Assembly (NCBI GenBank): GCA_028708105.1
Contig: JAQVZR010000048.1
Location: 1 to 8,943, forward strand
Reading direction: 5' to 3'
DNA from: Desulfoplanes sp.
GTDB taxonomy: Bacteria; Desulfobacterota; Desulfovibrionia; Desulfovibrionales; Desulfomicrobiaceae
DNA: 8,943 nucleotides
Both the position numbers and the translations under genes were made by a program. Every line of letters starts with the position of its first letter. Positions within the stretch are counted from its first letter, which is position 1. The notes under the pieces are model-generated. The model was not told the DNA's origin and made no database searches. It saw only the letters and a program-made list of their open reading frames with translations. Shown piece by piece: positions 5,418 through 8,943 of the stretch.

Positions 5418-6503
5418 TTACGCTCTTTTTTTACGCATGAACCAGCCTATAGCCAGACAGACGATCATGCCGATTACAACGGCGGCAATACCGTGAGGCC
5501 CGACACCTTTGGGGGAGCTGGCCAGGCCAAAATTATGCGAAAAGCCCGCACCGACGATCATACCAAAGACAAAGATGGCTGCATCACCATCTCCTTCTCC
5601 GGCCAGAAAGAGCTGTCGGCCAGGACATCCGCCAGCCAGGGCAAAAGCCAGACCGGCCAGAACCATGCCCATAAAATTCCAGAGACTCTGGGTGTGGGCA
5701 ACGGGTTGATCTGCAAAACCGGGATGAAACGGGCCAAAAATCATATTGACGACCCATGCAGCAATAACAAGGGCGACCACGCCGCCAAAGAGATGGGTCT
5801 GTTTGAAAAGGATCAGATCACGGAAGGCGCCCATGGTACAAAAGCGGCTGCGTTGGGCCAGGATGCCTACTCCAAGACCGATGGCCAGGGCGATGAACAG
5901 GGGCGCATGCATGGCTCCAGGGCCTTTAAGACTGTACAGCAGGACGCCGTTTTGGGCCTGCCCTGGGATCATGGGATAAAGGAGGGCCAGAATGAGAAAA
6001 CCAAACATGATAAGAGGCATGATCAACCCGACTGCGGGATATGTTTTTTTGGCCGCTCCTAAATTATAGCCGCCTTTGAGAAACATGGTCCCTATCCAGA
6101 CACCGCCGATGAGACCGAGGAGACCGAAGATGGCGTTCAGGTCGCCACCGGCAAGACGGAGCATGGCCCGCCAGGGGCAGCCCAGAAAAACCAGTGCGCC
6201 GATCATGGCAAAGATCCCCAGGACAAAACGGACGATGGGTGCTGATCCCGTGCGGGGACGAAAATCCTTGGTGGCCAGTGCTGCGCCCAATGAACCGAGG
6301 ACAAAGCCGATGATTTCCGGGCGCATGTACTGGACTACTGCGGCTCTGTGCAATCCGATGGCCCCGGCGATATCCCGTTCAAAGCACGCAACGCAAATGC
6401 CCATGTTCCCCGGGTTACCGAGCTTTTGTAACAAAGCCGCCAGCACCCCGATAATTGCTCCTACTCCGATGATGCCCCATTTGGACGCAAGGTAGTTTTT
6501 CAT
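5418..6503 (-). CDS. yedE: YeeE/YedE-family membrane transporter, selenium-associated YedE/FdhT type
   Basis: A 361-residue, very hydrophobic inner-membrane protein with about nine to ten transmembrane segments. Conserved cysteine motifs of the family are all visible: GNPGNMGICVACFERDIAGA (29-48; C37, C40), LHRAAVVQYMRPEI (51-64), GCPWR (108-112; C109), RSRFCTMGAFRD (218-229; C222) and GGCPGRQL (291-298; C293). The 'NMGxCxACFxRDIAGAxGLHxAxxVQYxRPEI' block is what I know from the YedE/FdhT subfamily linked to selenium metabolism and formate dehydrogenase activity; related YeeE proteins import thiosulfate. Substrate here is therefore a selenium or sulfur species, not decided by sequence. The ATG at 6503 (MKNYLASKWG) was chosen because AGGGAG lies about 11 bases upstream and the hydrophobic domain starts at once; the frame stays open to 6788 but the extra 95 residues are unlike the family and cross the promoter. 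First gene of the minus-strand cluster. Confidence 0.93.
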   Translation of the reverse strand: MKNYLASKWGIIGVGAIIGVLAALLQKLGNPGNMGICVACFERDIAGAIGLHRAAVVQYMRPEIIGFVLGSLGAALATKDFRPRTGSAPIVRFVLGIFAMIGALVFLGCPWRAMLRLAGGDLNAIFGLLGLIGGVWIGTMFLKGGYNLGAAKKTYPAVGLIMPLIMFGFLILALLYPMIPGQAQNGVLLYSLKGPGAMHAPLFIALAIGLGVGILAQRSRFCTMGAFRDLILFKQTHLFGGVVALVIAAWVVNMIFGPFHPGFADQPVAHTQSLWNFMGMVLAGLAFALAGGCPGRQLFLAGEGDGDAAIFVFGMIVGAGFSHNFGLASSPKGVGPHGIAAVVIGMIVCLAIGWFMRKKRA

Positions 6504-6569
6504 TGTCCACGTTTCTCCCTGAAAGATGGTTGTAGTGAAGGGTGGCATGGTATGCATGTCAGCTCCTAA

Positions 6570-6616
6570 ATCCCGAAATCTAGTACTATTATAGCGGGAT
6601 GAACGTGGAGACAAAT
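6570..6616 (-). promoter_or_regulatory. Promoter of the yedE cluster with inverted repeat around the -10 box
   Basis: On the minus strand a perfect TATAAT (plus 6588-6593) is preceded by TTGTCT at 15 bp (6609-6614) or a weaker hexamer ATTTGT at 17 bp (6611-6616). The start of transcription would be near 6580, giving a leader of about 77 bases. ATCCCG (6570-6575) and CGGGAT (6595-6600) form an inverted repeat that brackets the -10 box, and the 8-bp palindrome TAGTACTA (6581-6588) lies at the start site. This arrangement suits a repressor operator, but the regulator is unknown. Confidence 0.65.
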
Positions 6617-6892
6617 TGTTAATCATGATACCTATGGTGAAAATCAATCGGAAAAAGATATAGATGAACGTTTGGGCCCCGCATTTTTTGGGGGGCAGAT
6701 GGTTGTTTTTGGGGAAGATGCTTTTTAGAGGCATGAGCTTTATTGTTGGGAGGAGGGGGCAAGACGAGGAGACCGTGAGAGACGACACCCTGTCCTCTGT
6801 CCAGGGATGCTTGATGGAAGTCTATCTTGGATCGTGATTCCATTTTTGAGGACGCAGGCCCTGGAGGATCAGCAAAAAAATACCCGGGCAAT
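6617..6892. other. Gene-free region upstream of the yedE promoter
   Basis: No convincing gene on either strand. The open frames crossing it have no ribosome binding site or family motif. Small features are a GCCCC/GGGGC stem near 6676-6696 and CCCTG/CAGGG near 6789-6806, neither followed by a T-run. I see no riboswitch that I can name. Confidence 0.5.
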
Positions 6893-7091
6893 TAAACCAA
6901 ACCACGTTTGAGGGATTGAGTTTTTTTCACCGCGAAGAACGCTAAGGAACACGAAGAAAAGCAACAAAATAAAGCTCAATTTATCCCAGATTCTTCACCC
7001 TTCGCGTTCCTTCGTGCCCTTCGCGGTGAAAAAAGAATTGAACAGTGATAACCTGTTCGAAAACTATGGGTCTGAAACTGGGTTTGGTTTA
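6893..7091. mobile_element. MITE-like nested inverted-repeat element, about 200 bp
   Basis: Outer arms 6893-6912 and 7072-7091 match as inverted repeats at 17 of 20 positions, including a perfect 11-bp TAAACCAAACC end. Inner arms 6922-6956 and 7000-7034 are a second 35-bp inverted repeat matching at 30 of 35 positions, with an identical 16-base outer part TTTTTTCACCGCGAAG. A third short hairpin GAACAG/CTGTTC lies at 7040-7058. No coding capacity is present. The inner 'CACCGCGAAG ... ACGAAG' type of repeat is, as I recall, dispersed in many bacterial genomes. No clear target-site duplication is visible. Function as a non-autonomous mobile element is inference. Confidence 0.6.
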
Positions 7092-7257
7092 GCAGTGTGC
7101 TTTGAACATATGTTCCCACTTTGGGGAGCATGATATCCCCTAAGAGCATTGGCGGCGAAAAGCCTGCGTGCGGTGTTTCGTCAGCTAAATATGACTGAAA
7201 TTATTTGTTTTATCTGGTTTTATTGTCAATGAAAAGGATGCCTGGTCAAGGAATCAT

Positions 7258-7302
7258 GTGCATTTGGATATTGCTTTTTTGTGCAATGCAAATTAGGTGC
7301 AC
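7258..7302. promoter_or_regulatory. Imperfect palindrome upstream of feoA (operator candidate)
   Basis: GTGCA-TTTG-ATTGC (7258-7262, 7263-7266, 7270-7274) pairs with GCAAT-CAAA-TGCAC (7283-7287, 7289-7292, 7298-7302), with small bulges. It ends 32 bases before the feoA ATG, where the promoter is expected. It does not look like a canonical Fur box (GATAATGATAATCATTATC). It could be an operator for another metal regulator or an mRNA leader hairpin. Confidence 0.4.
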
Positions 7303-7334
7303 CCAATATTCTTTGGTAGCTTGAGGAAGGTGTT

Positions 7335-7577
7335 ATGAAAATATCCCTACGTCAGTTGAAGGTGGATCAGAAGGCCTCTATTGTTTCTGTCGCTGCCCGG
7401 GGTGAACTCGGACGGCGGATTCGGGATATGGGTCTTGTTCCGGGGACAGAGATAATGATTATCGGACGAGCGCCTTTAAAAGATCCCGTAGCGATCAGGC
7501 TCAAGGGGTTTACCATGAGTCTGCGCAATAGCGAAGCGGACCATATTATGGTTGAGACGGAAGAACAGGACGTATGA
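7335..7577 (+). CDS. feoA: FeoA, ferrous iron transport accessory protein
   Basis: An 80-residue SH3-like cytoplasmic protein that acts with FeoB in Fe(II) uptake. Seen: the opening ISLRQLKVDQKASIVSV, the conserved RIRDMGLVPGTEIMIIGRAPLKDPVAIRLKGFTMSLR block (28-64; LxPGT-x-I and DPxxIxLxG are family hallmarks) and a C-terminal acidic tail. Length is typical. GAGGAAGG ends 4-5 bases before the ATG. The stop codon overlaps the feoB start as ATGA (7574-7577), a tight translational coupling usual for feoAB. Confidence 0.95.
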   Translation: MKISLRQLKVDQKASIVSVAARGELGRRIRDMGLVPGTEIMIIGRAPLKDPVAIRLKGFTMSLRNSEADHIMVETEEQDV

Positions 7578-8875
7578 TGACGGAAACGATCCGCGTTGCA
7601 TTGGCCGGCAATCCCAATTGTGGCAAAAGCACGACCTTTAACGCCATCACCGGTTCCAGGGAACGGGTGGGCAATTATCCCGGTATTACCGTGGAGCGCA
7701 AGGAAGGGTGCTCCATTGTTGATGGTATCTCCTTGCGCATTATTGATCTGCCAGGCACCTATTCACTGACCGCCTATTCCATGGAAGAACTGGTGGCCAG
7801 GCAGGTACTGGTAGAGGAGAAGCCTGAGCTGGCTATTGATGTTGTGGATGCCACAGCCCTGGAGCGCAGTCTGTATCTGGCTGTGCAGCTCATGGAGCTT
7901 GGTGTCCCCGTGGTTCTCTCCATGAACATGATGGACGAGGTCAGGAAAAAAGGCATCCATATCCATACCCAGATGCTTTCCGAAAAGCTTGGCGTGCCCG
8001 TTGTAGAGACCGTTGCCAAGACGGGGAAAGGGATTCAGAATCTTCTGAAAACCACTGTGAAATTTGCCGTCAGTGAAGCTCGGAAAACATGGCAGCCTCT
8101 GCATGTCTCCTATGGTCCTGAACTGGATGCGGTCATAGATCGCATGGTGGCCAGGATCGAGGAAGAGTCTTTTTTGACGGACCGGTATCCCGCCCGGTTC
8201 ATCGCCATCAAATATCTGGAAAATGATGAAAGTCTGGTTACGCGGGGGCGTGAAAGCGGTCCGTTGGGTCTGGAAATGGAATCTTTGGCCAAAGAGGCTG
8301 AAGTGGCATGTGAGGCCACGGCGCAAACCTATCCGGAAGCCATTATCGCAGATTATCGGTACGCTTTTATCAATGATATTCTCAAGGACGGCGTTATGGA
8401 AATCGACGCCTCCATTGATTTGTATACCCGTTCGGACAAAATTGATCAGCTGATGACCCACAAGGTGCTCGGGCCCATTCTCATGCTGGGCATCATGTAT
8501 GCAATGTTTGCTGCAACCATTGAGATGGGGGTCTATCCCCAGGAAGTATTTATAGGTGTCTTTGCCTGGATTGGAGAGGTGTGCACACGGATATTACCCA
8601 GTGGGCTTTTGCAGTCACTGGTCGTTTCAGGCATTGTTGACGGTGTGGGGGGCGTACTGAGTTTTGTGCCCTTGATTCTGATCATGTTTTTTATGCTCAC
8701 TTTTTTGGAAGATCTGGGATATATGGCCCGTATGGCCTATATGCTGGATAGAATTTTTCGTTTTTTCGGGCTGCACGGTTCCTCGGTTATGCCTTTCATT
8801 ATTTCCGGCGGCATTCCCGGCGGGTGCGCTGTGCCCGGCATTATGTCCGCACGGACTCTGCGCAGTCCCAAGTAG
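7574..8875 (+). CDS. feoB: FeoB, ferrous iron transporter GTPase/permease, interrupted by in-frame TAG
   Basis: The inner-membrane Fe(II) permease with an N-terminal G-protein domain. G motifs are complete: G1 GNPNCGKST (12-20), G2 in PGITVE (T39), G3 DLPG (58-61), G4 NMMD (118-121), G5 VAKTG (147-151). A helical linker follows, then membrane segments from about residue 297 (VLGPILMLGIMYAMF), the gate region GGVLSFVPLILIMFFMLTFLEDLGYMARMAYMLDR (359-393), and GGCAVPGIMSARTLRSPK (416-433) with the conserved Cys-Pro site. FeoB proteins are usually 650-800 residues, so 433 is a truncation: codon 434 is TAG and the frame continues with FeoB-like sequence. A true second half would lie beyond the window. 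If the stop is real, the permease is missing its second Gate half and is most likely non-functional. Confidence 0.93.
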   Translation: MMTETIRVALAGNPNCGKSTTFNAITGSRERVGNYPGITVERKEGCSIVDGISLRIIDLPGTYSLTAYSMEELVARQVLVEEKPELAIDVVDATALERSLYLAVQLMELGVPVVLSMNMMDEVRKKGIHIHTQMLSEKLGVPVVETVAKTGKGIQNLLKTTVKFAVSEARKTWQPLHVSYGPELDAVIDRMVARIEEESFLTDRYPARFIAIKYLENDESLVTRGRESGPLGLEMESLAKEAEVACEATAQTYPEAIIADYRYAFINDILKDGVMEIDASIDLYTRSDKIDQLMTHKVLGPILMLGIMYAMFAATIEMGVYPQEVFIGVFAWIGEVCTRILPSGLLQSLVVSGIVDGVGGVLSFVPLILIMFFMLTFLEDLGYMARMAYMLDRIFRFFGLHGSSVMPFIISGGIPGGCAVPGIMSARTLRSPK

Positions 8876-8943
8876 CGTTTGGCCACCCTTGTTGTTTCCC
8901 CGTTTATGATGTGCGGGGCCAAGGTGCCTCTTTTTATTATGAT
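8873..8943 (+). pseudogene. feoB: Amber codon and in-frame continuation of feoB
   Basis: TAG at 8873-8875 stands between ...ARTLRSPK and, in the same frame with no indel, RLATLVVSPFMMCGAKVPLFIM up to the window end. This continuation fits FeoB after the GCxVP motif, where the family usually reads R(T/S)L-x-x-P-(R/K)-E-R-L. The TAG occupies the position of the common Glu, so one G-to-T change of GAG accounts for it. Options are nonsense mutation, base error near a contig end, or recoding. Confidence 0.75.

Noticed and set aside
5364..6062. 232-residue plus-strand open frame
   Set aside because: Lies antisense to the yedE gene, is rich in charged low-information sequence, and has no family signature; YedE motifs on the other strand are unambiguous.
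3625..6503. In-frame UGA codons as selenocysteine sites in the Se/S cluster
   Set aside because: All four cluster genes have complete conserved cysteine motifs and end in TAA; no internal TGA with family sequence continuing after it was seen.
6504..6788. N-terminal extension of YedE to 456 residues
   Set aside because: The extra 95 residues are unlike the family, lack a ribosome binding site and cross the TATAAT promoter; the start at 6503 has a proper AGGGAG.
6619..6891. 90-residue minus-strand open frame upstream of yedE
   Set aside because: Composition unlike a protein family, no ribosome binding site, and it ends in the yedE promoter region.
7763..8461. 232-residue minus-strand open frame
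   Set aside because: Antisense to the well-conserved GTPase and linker part of feoB; no independent evidence of coding.

Overview
The window looks like part of a draft or metagenomic contig from an anaerobic bacterium, most likely a sulfate- or sulfur-metabolising member of Desulfobacterota (the former Deltaproteobacteria). This is inferred from gene content (YedE-type transporter, TusA-like protein, DUF3343-like protein and YjeF/carbohydrate-kinase-like protein clustered together, FeoAB, HD-GYP signalling) and moderate GC; no marker gene fixes the taxon. Bases 1-18 match the end of an Illumina TruSeq adapter, so the left edge is a library or assembly artefact.

Left part (19-1804). One gene of uncertain function (82-864, faint PemK/MazF-like features) is followed by AT-rich DNA with five copies of a GTGAGTAAA-like motif and then the 3' end of a tRNA gene (T-arm, acceptor strand, CCA; 1071-1100) without its 5' half. 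A strong terminator follows at 1109-1152. This is the usual picture of one end of an element integrated in a tRNA gene, with the element on the left and older chromosome on the right. From 1153 to 1804 there is no credible gene, only small repeats and hairpins.

Middle (1811-5331). On the plus strand are a PAS/HD-GYP cyclic-di-GMP phosphodiesterase-like protein and an ArsR-family repressor. Facing them on the minus strand are a YjeF-C/NAD(P)HX-dehydratase-like kinase, a DUF3343-like protein whose end overlaps the kinase start, and a TusA/YedF-like CPxP protein. The convergent gap 3335-3624 holds stem-loops.

The minus-strand group continues upstream with a YedE-type membrane transporter (5418-6503), preceded by a clear TATAAT promoter. 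Transcription order is yedE, tusA-like, DUF3343, kinase. A plausible reading is uptake and intracellular relay of a selenium or sulfur species. A perfect 18-bp inverted repeat with a T-run lies between the tusA-like and DUF3343 genes, so the cluster is probably not uniformly transcribed.

Right part (6504-8943). A gene-free stretch contains a roughly 200-bp MITE-like nested inverted repeat (6893-7091) and an imperfect palindrome just upstream of feoA. feoA and feoB overlap by ATGA and encode ferrous iron uptake. feoB is interrupted by an in-frame TAG at 8873-8875, after which the same frame continues with FeoB-like sequence to the window end: a nonsense mutation, a sequencing error, or (less likely) a recoded amber codon.
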